A DNA stretch of 64,000 bases from Massilia sp. PAMC28688 (GTDB taxonomy: Bacteria; Pseudomonadota; Gammaproteobacteria; Burkholderiales; Burkholderiaceae_D). A model generated the notes under the pieces. It saw nothing but the letters and a program-made list of their open reading frames with translations, did not search any database and was not told the DNA's origin. Shown here piece after piece: positions 29,480-38,586 of this stretch. Numbering within the stretch: the stretch's first letter is position 1; the number at the start of each line of letters is the position of its first letter. The stretch lies in NCBI RefSeq assembly GCF_019443445.1, contig NZ_CP080378.1, positions 3,782,001-3,846,000 of the forward strand. Reading direction: 5' to 3'. A program made the position numbers and the translations under genes.

Positions 29480-31050
29480 ACGGCGGCTGGGCGCGCGGCT
29501 GGCGTGCCGGCATCCCGGCGCTGGCCGAACGCGAATGGGACCTGCTCATCATCGGCGGCGGCATTACCGGCGCCGGCATCCTGCTGGAAGCGGCGCGCCG
29601 GGGCCTGCGGGCGGTGCTGGTGGAGCAGCGCGATTTTGCCTGGGGCACCTCCTCGCGTTCTTCCAAACTGGTGCATGGCGGCCTGCGCTACCTGAAACAG
29701 GGGCGCTTCGGGCTCACGCGCGAATCGGTCCGCGAACGCAATGCCCTGATGCGCGAAGCATGCGGCCTGGTGGAGCCGCAAAGCTTTGCCTTTGGCGACT
29801 ACCACGGCGCCAGGCCCGGGCGCCGCATGTTCCTGCTGGGGCTTGCCATCTACGACCTGCTCTCGGGACGGCGCGAGCGGCATTACAGCAGCGTCACTGA
29901 TTTTCTGATGCTGGCGCCGAACGTGGGACGCGCCGGCCTGCAAGGCGGCATGTCGTACACCGACGCCAAGACCGATGACGCGCGCCTGGTGCTGCGCGTG
30001 CTGCAGGAGGCGCGCAGCCATGGCGGCGTGGCTGTCAACTACATGGCGGCCCGCACCCTGATCAGGGAGGGCGAACGGGTGGTGGGGGCGCGTCTCGAGG
30101 ACGGCATCGACGGCGCTGCGATCGATATCCGCGCGCAGGTGGTGGTCAGCGCCACCGGCGCGTGGGCCGACCAGCTGCGCGGCCAGACCGGCGCCGGCAA
30201 GAAGATCCGCCCCCTGCGCGGCAGCCACCTGATTTTTCCTGCCTGGCGCCTGCCGCTGGCGCAGGCGGTAAGCCTGATGCATCCGGCCGACGGGCGCCCC
30301 GTGTTTGCCTATCCGTGGGAAGGCGTCACGCTGGTGGGCACCACCGATGTCGACCACAGTGCTTCGCTGGCCACGGAAGCGGCCATCACGCGCGCCGAAG
30401 TGGACTACCTGATGCTGGCGCTGGAGTGCCAGTTCCCGCAGCAGGGACTGGGCGACGGCGACATCCTGGCCACGTTCGCCGGGGTGCGGCCGGTGATCGA
30501 CAGCGGCCAGGCGGATCCGTCCAAGGAAGGGCGCGACCATGCGGTGTGGATGGACCAGGGGCTGCTGACCGTCACCGGGGGCAAGCTGACCACCTTCCGC
30601 GTGATTGCGCTCGACGCGCTGCGCCACGCCAGGTCGCAGCTGCCGCACTGGCGCGACGACCTGGCCCCGTGCCCCGTGTTCGCGCCCAGCCCCTGGCACA
30701 GCATGCGCGTGCGCGGGACGCAGCGCCAGCGCCTGGAAGGACGCCATGGCGCGGCGGCAGCGGCACTGGTGGCCGCGGCACTGCCGGGCGAGCTGGAACC
30801 GATTCCCGGCACCCAGACCCTGTGGGCCGAACTGCGCTGGGCCGCGCGCTGCGAAGCGGTGATGCACCTGGAAGACCTGCTGCTCAGGCGCACGCGCCTT
30901 GGCCTGCAGCTGCGCGGCGGGGGCGTGGACCTGCTGCCGCGCATCCGCGCCACCTGCCAGGGCGAACTTGGATGGAGCGATGCGCAGTGGGAGACCAGCC
31001 AGGCCGCCTATCTGGCATTATGGAATGCAAACTACAGCCTGCCGACATGA
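29476..31050 (+). CDS. FAD-dependent glycerol-3-phosphate dehydrogenase/oxidase (GlpD family)
   Basis: This 524-residue DAO-fold flavoprotein has the dinucleotide motif GGGITGAG near residues 27-34, followed by the GlpD fingerprint WGTSSRSSKLVHGGLRYL and the later TVTGGKLTTFRVIA. The C-terminal helical domain of GlpD follows. The reaction is oxidation of glycerol-3-phosphate to DHAP with electrons passed to quinone, at the inner membrane. The product DHAP is the backbone used by AGPS-type chemistry, which fits the neighbour. It overlaps both flanking genes by four bases. A housekeeping glpD may exist elsewhere; this copy is operon-specific. Confidence 0.88.
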   Translation: MNGGWARGWRAGIPALAEREWDLLIIGGGITGAGILLEAARRGLRAVLVEQRDFAWGTSSRSSKLVHGGLRYLKQGRFGLTRESVRERNALMREACGLVEPQSFAFGDYHGARPGRRMFLLGLAIYDLLSGRRERHYSSVTDFLMLAPNVGRAGLQGGMSYTDAKTDDARLVLRVLQEARSHGGVAVNYMAARTLIREGERVVGARLEDGIDGAAIDIRAQVVVSATGAWADQLRGQTGAGKKIRPLRGSHLIFPAWRLPLAQAVSLMHPADGRPVFAYPWEGVTLVGTTDVDHSASLATEAAITRAEVDYLMLALECQFPQQGLGDGDILATFAGVRPVIDSGQADPSKEGRDHAVWMDQGLLTVTGGKLTTFRVIALDALRHARSQLPHWRDDLAPCPVFAPSPWHSMRVRGTQRQRLEGRHGAAAAALVAAALPGELEPIPGTQTLWAELRWAARCEAVMHLEDLLLRRTRLGLQLRGGGVDLLPRIRATCQGELGWSDAQWETSQAAYLALWNANYSLPT

Positions 31051-32609
31051 CCCACAAGACCATCCTCTCCATCGACAACGGCACCCAGAGCGTGCGCGCG
31101 ATCTTGTTCGACCTGCAGGGGAACATCGTGGCCAAGTCGCAGGTGCATCTGCAGGCGTATTTTTCGGACCAGCCGGGATGGGCCGAGCATGATGCCCAAG
31201 GCTACTGGCATGCCGTGTGCCGCGCGTGCCAGGGCCTGTGGCAGGAGAGCGGCGCCGACGTGACCAGCGTACAGGGCGTGGCCGTCACCACGCAGCGCGG
31301 AACGGTGGTCAACCTGGACGCCGATGGCAAGCCGCTGCGCCCGGCCATCACCTGGCTTGACCAGCGCCGCACCGACACCGTGCCGCCGGTCAGCCGCTGG
31401 TGGGCGCTGGCGTTTCGCATCGCCCGCGTCAAGGCGACGGTGGACTACTTCCGGGGCGAGGCCGAGATCAACTGGATCAAGGTCCACCAGCCGGACATCT
31501 GGGCGCGCACCGACAAGTTCCTGCTGCTGTCGGGCTACCTCAACTACCAGCTGTGCGGCCGCTTTGCCGACTCCACCGGTTCGCAAGTGGCCTACATGCC
31601 CTTCGATTACCGGCGCCAGCGCTGGGCCAGGAAAAGCGACTGGCGCTGGCAGGCGCTGGCGGTGCTGCCGCACATGCTGCCGGAACTGGTGGCGCCGGGC
31701 GCGCGCATCGGCGTCATTCATGCCGCGGCGGCCGCCGCGACCGGCATCCCGGAGGGTACGCCGCTGATGGCGGCCGCCGCCGACAAGGCGTGCGAAGTCA
31801 TCGGCGCCGGCTGCCAGGAGCCGCATGTGGGGTGCCTGAGCTATGGCACCACGGCCACCGTCAACACCACCACCACGCGCTACGTGGAGGTGACGCCCTT
31901 CATCCCGCCGTATCCCGCCGCCATTCCCCATGCCTACAGCACGGAAGTGCAGATCTTTCGCGGCTACTGGATGGTGAACTGGTTCAAGGAGCAGTTCGGG
32001 CACCCGGAGCAGGCGCGCGCGCTGGCCGAGGACATCGCGCCCGAAAGGCTGTTTGACGACCTGGTGGAGGCCGTGCCGGCCGGTTCCATGGGCCTGATGC
32101 TTCAGCCTTACTGGACGCCCGGGATCCGGGTGCCGGGGCCGGAAGCGAAGGGCGCGATCATCGGGTTTGGCGATGTCCACACGCGCGCCCACGTGTACCG
32201 GGCGATCCTGGAAGGACTGGCTTACGCCCTGCGCGAGGGCAAGGAGCGCATTGAACGGCGCAGCGGGGTGGCAATCACGGAACTGCGGGTGTCAGGGGGC
32301 GGCTCGCAGAGCGACGCGGCCATGCAGCTGACGGCCGACATCTTTGGCCTGCCCACGGCGCGGCCGCACATCTATGAAACCTCGGGACTGGGCGCGGCCA
32401 TTGACGCGGCGGTGGGACTGGGCCTGTATCCGGACTTTGCCACGGCCATTGGCGCCATGACGCGGGTGGGCAAGGTGTTCTATCCGATTGCAGCCAACCA
32501 GGCCATGTACGACCAGCTCTATCGCAGGGTGTACCGCAAGATGTATGCGCGATTGCAGCCAATGTACGGGGAAATTGCGGAAATCACGGGCTACCCGCAG
32601 CAGCGCTGA
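31047..32609 (+). CDS. FGGY-family carbohydrate kinase
   Basis: This 520-residue ASKHA-fold kinase has the phosphate-1 motif SIDNGTQSVRAILFD at the N-terminus, the WLDQRR segment, and the C-terminal FGGY signature region around RVSGGGSQSDAAMQLTADIFGLP. It resembles glycerol, xylulose and erythritol kinases; the substrate is not determined by these motifs. A glycerol-like polyol would fit, giving a phosphorylated product for the preceding GlpD-type dehydrogenase. ATG 31047 overlaps the preceding stop (ATGA); a much longer in-frame opening upstream is antisense-like filler inside the GlpD gene. Confidence 0.87.
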   Translation: MTHKTILSIDNGTQSVRAILFDLQGNIVAKSQVHLQAYFSDQPGWAEHDAQGYWHAVCRACQGLWQESGADVTSVQGVAVTTQRGTVVNLDADGKPLRPAITWLDQRRTDTVPPVSRWWALAFRIARVKATVDYFRGEAEINWIKVHQPDIWARTDKFLLLSGYLNYQLCGRFADSTGSQVAYMPFDYRRQRWARKSDWRWQALAVLPHMLPELVAPGARIGVIHAAAAAATGIPEGTPLMAAAADKACEVIGAGCQEPHVGCLSYGTTATVNTTTTRYVEVTPFIPPYPAAIPHAYSTEVQIFRGYWMVNWFKEQFGHPEQARALAEDIAPERLFDDLVEAVPAGSMGLMLQPYWTPGIRVPGPEAKGAIIGFGDVHTRAHVYRAILEGLAYALREGKERIERRSGVAITELRVSGGGSQSDAAMQLTADIFGLPTARPHIYETSGLGAAIDAAVGLGLYPDFATAIGAMTRVGKVFYPIAANQAMYDQLYRRVYRKMYARLQPMYGEIAEITGYPQQR

Positions 32610-32642
32610 CAGCCGCGGGCACTGGCCCGCGGCAGGGCGCAA

Positions 32643-33836
32643 TTACAGCTGGGCGGCGATCAGCCTGGCCAGGATGCCGACGCCTTCGCGGATGCGCTCG
32701 GGCGGCACGGTGACGAACGACAGGCGCAGGGTATTGGTTTCCGGCTCGTTGGCGTAGAACGGCGAGCCTGGCACGAACGCCACCTTCGCCGCGATGGCCT
32801 GGTCAAGCAGCTTCATGGCATCGATATGCTTGGGCAGGGTGACCCAGATGAACATGCCGCCTTCAGGCCGGGTCCAGGTGACGCCGGCCGGGAACGATTC
32901 GGCCATGGCGTCGAGCATGACCTGGCACTGGTTGGCGTACAGGGCGCGGATCTTGGGGATGTGCTGCTCGAGGAAGCCATCCTTGACCACGTCGTACACC
33001 ACCATCTGGGTCAGCTGCGCCGTGTGCAGGTCGGCGGCCTGCTTGGCCAGCTCCAGGCGGCGCACCAGCGGCAGCGGGGCGACCACATAGCCAAGGCGGA
33101 TGCCGGGGGTCAGCACCTTGGAGAAGGAACCCATGTAGATCACGCCATCCGGATTCATGTTGAGCATCTTGGGGAAGGGCTCGCCCTTGTAGCTCAGGGC
33201 GCCATACGGATCGTCCTCGATGAGGGGAATGCCAAGGCGGGCGCAGGTCTCGACCAGTTCGCGGCGCCGTTCGATGGACAGGCTGCGGCCGGTCGGGTTC
33301 TGGAAGTTGGGCAGGGCGTACAGCATGCGCGCGCCTTCGGCCACGGCCTCGATGGACGAGGGCACCAGGCCATCATCGTCGGTGGCAACGGACTTGAATT
33401 CGGGGCGGTAGACGGAAAACGCCTGCAGGGCACCCAGGTAGCTCGGGGTTTCCACCAGCACGCGGCTGCCTTCGTCAATCAAGACCTTGCCGATCAGGTC
33501 AAGCGCCTGCTGCGAGCCGGAGGTCATCAGGACCTGTTCCGGCAAAATCTTGCACGTGTCGGTGGACAGCGAATTGGCAATCCATTCGCGCAGCAGCGGG
33601 TAGCCGTCGGTGGGGCCGTATTGCAGGGCGACCTTGCCGTTTTCGGACAGGACCTTGTCAAAGGCGGCCTTCATGTGCTCGACCGGGAAGGTGGCAGGCG
33701 AAGGCAGGCCGCCGGCAAAGGAAATGATTTCCGGACGCTGCGTGATTTTCAGGATTTCACGAATGAACGAGCTTTGCAGCTGGCTGGCGCGTTCCGAAAA
33801 ACGCCATTCGATCAGTTTTGGATTGTCAATTTTCAT
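32643..33836 (-). CDS. PLP-dependent aminotransferase, 2-aminoadipate/LysN-type class
   Basis: This 397-residue fold-type I aminotransferase has no N-terminal HTH. The PLP lysine is K240 in GSFSKVLTPGIRLGYV; PNFQNPTGRS and the ISFAGGLPSPATFP N-terminal region match the LysN/kynurenine-aminotransferase-II class. Typical substrates are 2-aminoadipate, aromatic or branched amino acids. ATG 33836 begins the recognisable MKIDNPKLIEWRFSERASQL start. The RidA gene lies 106 bases upstream on the same strand, hinting at a shared role in amino-acid turnover. Confidence 0.87.
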   Translation of the reverse strand: MKIDNPKLIEWRFSERASQLQSSFIREILKITQRPEIISFAGGLPSPATFPVEHMKAAFDKVLSENGKVALQYGPTDGYPLLREWIANSLSTDTCKILPEQVLMTSGSQQALDLIGKVLIDEGSRVLVETPSYLGALQAFSVYRPEFKSVATDDDGLVPSSIEAVAEGARMLYALPNFQNPTGRSLSIERRRELVETCARLGIPLIEDDPYGALSYKGEPFPKMLNMNPDGVIYMGSFSKVLTPGIRLGYVVAPLPLVRRLELAKQAADLHTAQLTQMVVYDVVKDGFLEQHIPKIRALYANQCQVMLDAMAESFPAGVTWTRPEGGMFIWVTLPKHIDAMKLLDQAIAAKVAFVPGSPFYANEPETNTLRLSFVTVPPERIREGVGILARLIAAQL

Positions 33837-33942
33837 GCTGTTCTCACAGGGAAGGGGCCGAAGCATACCCGGCCATTATAGAGGACGCTGGATAAGCGCC
33901 CTGATGTGAGCGGCGCCGGGTAAGCGCCGCCCGGATCGGTCA

Positions 33943-34404
33943 TCAGGCCAGCTCGGCCACCATTTCAATTTCAATGCAGGCGCCCAGCGGATTTTGCATC
34001 ACGCCAAAGGCGGCGCGGGCGTGCTTGCCGGCATCACCAAACACTTCGCCGAGCAGGCTCGACGCGCCGTTGGTGACGATGTGCTGCTCGGTAAATTCCG
34101 GCGTGGAATTGACCAGGCTGGTGAGCTTGACGATGCGCTTGACACGGGCAAGGTCGCCGCCGCAGGCTTCCTGCAGGGTGCCGAGCAAGTCGATGACGAC
34201 GGCGCGCGCGGCCTGCTGGCCTTGTTCGGTGGTGACATTGGCGCCCAGCTTGCCGGCGATGACGCTGCCATCGGCATTCTTGGAAATGTGGCCGGACAGG
34301 AACACGAGGTTGCCGCTCTGAACGTACATGACATAGGCGCCAACCGGTGCGGCCGGCGCTTTGAGGGTGATATCGAGCGCTTTGATTTTTTCGTAAACGG
34401 ACAT
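33943..34404 (-). CDS. RidA-family (YjgF/UK114) enamine/imine deaminase-like protein
   Basis: This 153-residue protein has the RidA trimer fold pattern: VQSGNLVFLSGHIS, TTEQGQQAARAVVIDLLGTLQEACGGDLARVKRIVKLTSLVNS and the late GVMQNPLGACIEIEMVAELA. RidA hydrolyses reactive 2-aminoacrylate and related enamines released by PLP-dependent dehydratases. Such an enzyme is encoded just upstream (34532-35500), which makes the pairing chemically sensible. The family is split into subgroups and this one is longer than canonical RidA, so the activity is inferred. ATG 34404 is chosen because sequence upstream in frame lacks coding character. Confidence 0.85.
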   Translation of the reverse strand: MSVYEKIKALDITLKAPAAPVGAYVMYVQSGNLVFLSGHISKNADGSVIAGKLGANVTTEQGQQAARAVVIDLLGTLQEACGGDLARVKRIVKLTSLVNSTPEFTEQHIVTNGASSLLGEVFGDAGKHARAAFGVMQNPLGACIEIEMVAELA

Positions 34405-34531
34405 GGGACTCTCAAGGTTTGTGGGTAGACAAGCTGGCATTGTACGTCGGTCGCGGCGGCACTGCCAGCCGCAGCCGCAGGGCGGCGCCTGGCGCCGGCA
34501 ACGCCCGGGGCCGGCAACATGGTGATCCGGT

Positions 34532-35500
34532 TCACGGCCCCAGCAAAATCTGTCCAAACACGCTGGCGTCCACATTGCCACCGGTCAGCGGCAGTCCCAG
34601 CCTGCGCTGGCCCAGGGTGCCGGCCTCGCTGAGCTGCATGGCCGCCGCCACTGCCGCCGCGCCGGCCCCTTCTGCCAGGTTGTGCGTGGCGCGATAGATA
34701 AGGCGCATGGCACGGGCCACTTCATCGTCGGTCACGGCCAGCACATCATCGGCGTAGGCGAGGATGGCCGGGAGCGAGGCAGGATCGGGCTGGCGGCAGG
34801 CCAGGCCGTCGGCCAGCACGGTGCTCACGGGCGCCTCCACGCTGTGGCCGGCGCGAAACGCGCGCTGGTAGGCGGGGGCATGGTGCGACACCACGCCCAC
34901 GATTTTCACCCTGGAGCGCAGAGCCTGGCGGGCGGCAATGGCGGCGCAGATGCCCGAGCCCTGGCCTATGGGTACCAGCAGCAGATCGAGGTCGGGCTGG
35001 GCGCGCAGCAGTTCCAGGTAGCCGGAAGCGACGCCGGCCACCAGGTCCGGGTGCCAGGATGGCACCATGTGCCAGCCTTCGCTGGCGGCCACTTGCTGCG
35101 CATGCTGGCGGCACGCCTGGAAGTCGTGACCGACTTCGGTCAGGCGCGCGCCCAGGCTGCGCATGGCCGCGTTCTTCTCCACACTGTTGCCGAAGGGGAC
35201 GAAGATGCGCGCCTCCAGGCCGTGGCGGCGGGCTGCAAATGCCACCGACTGTCCATGGTTGCCGCGGGTGGCCGCCACCACGGTGCGCACGCCCGGTTCG
35301 CGCGCGGCCAGGCGCTGCAGGTAGACCAGGCCCCCGCGTGCCTTGAAGGCCCCCAGCGGCGTGTGGTTTTCGTGCTTGAGCCAGGCTTCGGTGCCCAGCG
35401 CCGCATTGAGCAGGGGCCAGCTGTACTGGGGCGTGGGCGGCATGGCGGCATACACGGTGGCGGCGGCGGCATCGAGTTCGGCAAGGTCGGGCAGGTACAT
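34532..35500 (-). CDS. PLP-dependent threonine/serine dehydratase-family enzyme
   Basis: This 322-residue fold-type II PLP enzyme has K53 in GAFKARGG as the Schiff-base lysine, ATRGNHGQ as the carboxylate-binding loop, and a phosphate loop seen as IGQGSGICAA, which departs from the usual GGGG. There is no ACT domain. It differs from the dehydratase at 8224, and the modified loop suggests another substrate. It is divergent from a MocR regulator, which in this class often controls an adjacent PLP or amino-acid gene, and it sits before RidA, which would detoxify its enamine product. Confidence 0.84.
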   Translation of the reverse strand: MYLPDLAELDAAAATVYAAMPPTPQYSWPLLNAALGTEAWLKHENHTPLGAFKARGGLVYLQRLAAREPGVRTVVAATRGNHGQSVAFAARRHGLEARIFVPFGNSVEKNAAMRSLGARLTEVGHDFQACRQHAQQVAASEGWHMVPSWHPDLVAGVASGYLELLRAQPDLDLLLVPIGQGSGICAAIAARQALRSRVKIVGVVSHHAPAYQRAFRAGHSVEAPVSTVLADGLACRQPDPASLPAILAYADDVLAVTDDEVARAMRLIYRATHNLAEGAGAAAVAAAMQLSEAGTLGQRRLGLPLTGGNVDASVFGQILLGP

Positions 35501-35544
35501 GGGGCGCTTTCAGGGAACAGTCGGTGTATCCTAGACTTAAAAAC

Positions 35545-35562
35545 AAGTACAGTCCAAGTACA
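35545..35562 (+). promoter_or_regulatory. Candidate MocR operator (direct repeats)
   Basis: AAGTACA occurs twice as a direct repeat (35545-35551 and 35556-35562, 11 bases apart, one helical turn) in the spacer between the PLP dehydratase and the MocR gene. PdxR/MocR regulators bind direct repeats in such divergent regions, so this is the best operator candidate. There is no experimental support. Confidence 0.5.
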
Positions 35563-35597
35563 CTTTTCCAACTACTTTCATTTACTGTAGCGGTGAC

Positions 35598-37052
35598 ATG
35601 ACCAATACACACCCGGCCCACGCCCTGGCGCCCTGGCTCTCGCGTGATTCAGGGGAAACCCTGATTGACCAGATTGTCCGGTCGGTGGCCGCCCGCATCG
35701 ACGACAAGCTGCTGCGCGCCGGCGCCCGCATGCCGTCGATCCGCCGCTTTGCCGCCAGCCATGGGGTGTCCCCGTTCACGGTCGTGGCCAGCTACGACAA
35801 GCTGGTGGCCATGGGCTATGTGGAGTCGCGCCGCGGCGCCGGCTTCTTTGTGCGCGAGCGTTCGCCCTTAAATACCGGGCAGCGCTCGGCGCCGGGGGAG
35901 AACGAGGCGGCAAGCGAAGCGCACCAGCCGCTGGACGTGGTCTGGCTGATTCGCAACATGTTCCGCGCCACGGCAGAGCAGCGCTCGCCCGGTTCCGGTG
36001 TGCTGCCGGCCGCCTGGCTCGATGCGCCGCTGGTGGCCAATGCCTTGCGCGCCGTCACGCGCCAGGGTGCGGCGCCCTTGCTCAGCTATGGCACGCCGCA
36101 GGGCTTGCCGGCGCTGCGCCAGCAGTTGCAGCGCAAGCTCGCGGAACTGGAAATTGCGGCCGATCCCGCGCAGATCGTGACCACGGTGGGCGTGACGCAG
36201 GCGCTGGACCTGGTGGCGCGCGAATTCACGCGCCCGGGCGACACGGTATTTGTGGACGACCCCGCGTGGTTCCTCATGTTCGGCTCCTTTGCCGCGCTGG
36301 GGCTGAAAGTGGTGGGCATTCCCCGTCTGGCAGACGGCCCGGATATCGCGCACCTGGCCGCCATGGCGCAGCTGCACCGGCCCAAGCTGTATGTGATCAA
36401 TTCCGTGCTGCACAACCCCAGTTCCACGTCGCTGTCGGCGGCCAAGGCATTCCAGGTGCTGCGCCTGGCCGGCCAGCACGGCTTTGCCATCGTGGAAGAC
36501 GATATCTATTGCGACCTGCACCCGGGCAGCGCGGTCCAGCCGGCCACGCGGCTGGCCGCGCTGGACCAGCTCAGCCACGTGATTTACCTGGGCGGCTTTT
36601 CCAAGGTGCTCGCGCCCAGCCTGCGGGTGGGCTTTATTGCCACCTCGCGCGACTGGGCGCAGCGCCTGTGCGACCGCAAGATGCTGACCACCCTCACCAC
36701 CAGCGAAATCGGGGAGCGGGTGGTGCACAAGATCCTGTCCGAAGGGCTGTACCGCAAGCATGCCGACCGGCTGCGTACCCGCCTCGATGCAGTGCGGGCG
36801 CGCACCGTGCGCCAGATGGAACAGGCCGGCCTCAGGGTGGGACAGGCGCCGCCGGCCGGCATGTTCCTGTGGGCCGATGCCGGGGTGGACACCAATGTGC
36901 TGGCCGAGCGGGCCATGGGACAGGGCTTGCTGCTGGCGCCGGGCAGCCTGTTTTCACCGAGCCAGCTGCCGTCAAGCTTCATGCGCATGAATGTGGCGGC
37001 GATGCAGGAGCCAGCCGTGTGGGAATTTTTGCGCCAGGAGCTGGGGCACTGA
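35598..37052 (+). CDS. MocR/PdxR-type GntR regulator with aminotransferase domain
   Basis: This 484-residue protein has a GntR winged helix at residues ~20-90 (DQIVRSVAARIDDKLLRAG, MPSIRRFAASHGVSPFTVVASYDKL), a linker, and a fold-type I aminotransferase-like domain to the end. K336 in GGFSKVLAPSLRVGF is the PLP lysine, so cofactor binding is likely retained. MocR proteins sense PLP or PLP-amino-acid adducts and regulate neighbouring genes. Divergence from the PLP dehydratase gene points to that gene (and perhaps ridA) as its target. Confidence 0.9.
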   Translation: MTNTHPAHALAPWLSRDSGETLIDQIVRSVAARIDDKLLRAGARMPSIRRFAASHGVSPFTVVASYDKLVAMGYVESRRGAGFFVRERSPLNTGQRSAPGENEAASEAHQPLDVVWLIRNMFRATAEQRSPGSGVLPAAWLDAPLVANALRAVTRQGAAPLLSYGTPQGLPALRQQLQRKLAELEIAADPAQIVTTVGVTQALDLVAREFTRPGDTVFVDDPAWFLMFGSFAALGLKVVGIPRLADGPDIAHLAAMAQLHRPKLYVINSVLHNPSSTSLSAAKAFQVLRLAGQHGFAIVEDDIYCDLHPGSAVQPATRLAALDQLSHVIYLGGFSKVLAPSLRVGFIATSRDWAQRLCDRKMLTTLTTSEIGERVVHKILSEGLYRKHADRLRTRLDAVRARTVRQMEQAGLRVGQAPPAGMFLWADAGVDTNVLAERAMGQGLLLAPGSLFSPSQLPSSFMRMNVAAMQEPAVWEFLRQELGH

Positions 37053-37377
37053 AGCCGTTGCCTTGCAATAACATCCCTCAACGCCCATAAACATCGCGTA
37101 TTGACTGGTATCGCCCGATGGCATTTCCGTGTTCCGGATCTGGCCAGGGGCGCCCGATGCTATCACCGTTTGTCGGTCACACGAGCTGATCTATACAAGT
37201 CTTTCAACAGTTTACGGAACAAACAACAAAAGTTGTCTATTTTTGTGAATAAATTGATTCTTGAAAATTTTCAAATACACTCGCTTCACTTGCCGGCCCA
37301 CCAGGCTGGCAAGAAATTGTACGCAGGCCAAAAGAGACTTGCGGCAAATTGGAAACTATCATTTCTTGGAGAAATAC
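37053..37377 (+). promoter_or_regulatory. Upstream region of the subtilase gene with promoter and palindrome
   Basis: This 325-base gap holds no gene I can support. It becomes markedly AT-rich after 37180. A plausible promoter is TTGATT (37254-37259), 16 bases, TACACT (37276-37281). Its spacer contains the perfect 14-base palindrome TTGAAAATTTTCAA (37261-37274), placed where a repressor would block RNA polymerase. Confidence 0.55.
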
Positions 37378-38577
37378 ATGATGCAAAGTACCTCGATCGC
37401 CAAGGCGGTCAAGCTGTTGGTTGCCACCGTTGCAGTTGGTGTCATGGGCAGTGCCGCAGCAGCAGAAGGCACCACCCGCGTGATCGTCAAGTTCAAGGAT
37501 GGCCACGGTAACGCCAGCATGAAGTCCGCCGTCAGCGCCATGAAGGGCACGGTCAAGCATGAAATCTTTGGCATGAATGCCATGGCCATTGAAGTGCCGC
37601 AGCAGGCGCTCAAGGGCTTGAAGAACAATCCGAATGTGGAATACGTGGAAGAAGACCACAAGCGCTATCCGTCCGCGCTGACCAGCCCGTCGACCGGCAA
37701 CCCCTACCTGCTTGGCCAGGCCGTACCGTACGGCATCAAGCTGGTCCAGGCTGACCTGCTGCCCGACACCAACGCCGGCAATCGCAGGGTGTGCATCATC
37801 GACTCGGGCATCGACCGCGCCCATCCAGACCTCAACGGCAACAGCGCCAACATGACGGGCGTCTACGATTCGGGCACCGGCAACTGGTATACCGACCAGA
37901 ATTCGCACGGCACCCATGTGGCAGGCACCATCGCCGCTGTCAACAACAGCAATGTGGGCGTGGTGGGTGTGAACAGCAACCGCCGCCTGAAGCTGCACAT
38001 CGTCAAGGTGTTCGGCGCAAACGGCTGGGCCTATTCGTCGACCCTGGCCTCGGCGGCCAACCAGTGCGCATCGTACGGTGCCAATGTGATTTCGATGTCG
38101 CTGGGCGGCCCGTCGTACAACTCGACCGAAAACAGCACCTTTGCCAACCTGGCTTCGCGCGGCATTCTCAATATCGCTGCCGCGGGCAATGCCGGCAATA
38201 CGGCGATCTCCTATCCTGCCGGCTACACCAGCGTGATGAGCGTGGGCGCCGTGAACGAATACAAGCAGTGGGCGTCGTTCTCCCAGTACAACAGCAAGGT
38301 GGAAATCGCTGGCCCGGGCGTGGGCGTGCGCTCGACGGTACCGGGCGGCGGGTATGCCAACTTCGACGGCACCTCGATGGCAACCCCGCACGTGGCAGGC
38401 GTGGCGGCGCTGGTCTGGAGCTACTTCCCGACCTGCACCGGTGCGCAGATCCGTACCTCGCTCGGCAAGAGCGCCCAGGATCTGGGTACGGCCGGCCGCG
38501 ACACCAGGTATGGCTTTGGCCTGGTGCAGGCGCGCGCTGCCTATGACCGCATCCGCAACTATGGCTGCGGCGTGTAA
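37378..38577 (+). CDS. Secreted S8-family subtilisin-like serine protease
   Basis: This 399-residue precursor has a signal peptide (residues 1-29, ending GSAAAA), an inhibitor-I9-like propeptide (about 30-105, with VIVKFKDGHG and NPNVEYVEEDH), and a catalytic domain. The triad is D142 (IIDSGID), H177 (NSHGTHVAGT) and S333 (GTSMATPHVAGV), with the oxyanion Asn in AAAGNAGN. There is no C-terminal pre-peptidase domain, so it is a compact subtilase. The product is probably released and degrades external protein. ATG 37378 follows TTGGAGA and starts directly at the signal peptide; an upstream in-frame ATG is not signal-like. Confidence 0.93.
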   Translation: MMQSTSIAKAVKLLVATVAVGVMGSAAAAEGTTRVIVKFKDGHGNASMKSAVSAMKGTVKHEIFGMNAMAIEVPQQALKGLKNNPNVEYVEEDHKRYPSALTSPSTGNPYLLGQAVPYGIKLVQADLLPDTNAGNRRVCIIDSGIDRAHPDLNGNSANMTGVYDSGTGNWYTDQNSHGTHVAGTIAAVNNSNVGVVGVNSNRRLKLHIVKVFGANGWAYSSTLASAANQCASYGANVISMSLGGPSYNSTENSTFANLASRGILNIAAAGNAGNTAISYPAGYTSVMSVGAVNEYKQWASFSQYNSKVEIAGPGVGVRSTVPGGGYANFDGTSMATPHVAGVAALVWSYFPTCTGAQIRTSLGKSAQDLGTAGRDTRYGFGLVQARAAYDRIRNYGCGV

Positions 38578-38586
38578 GGTCTGTTA

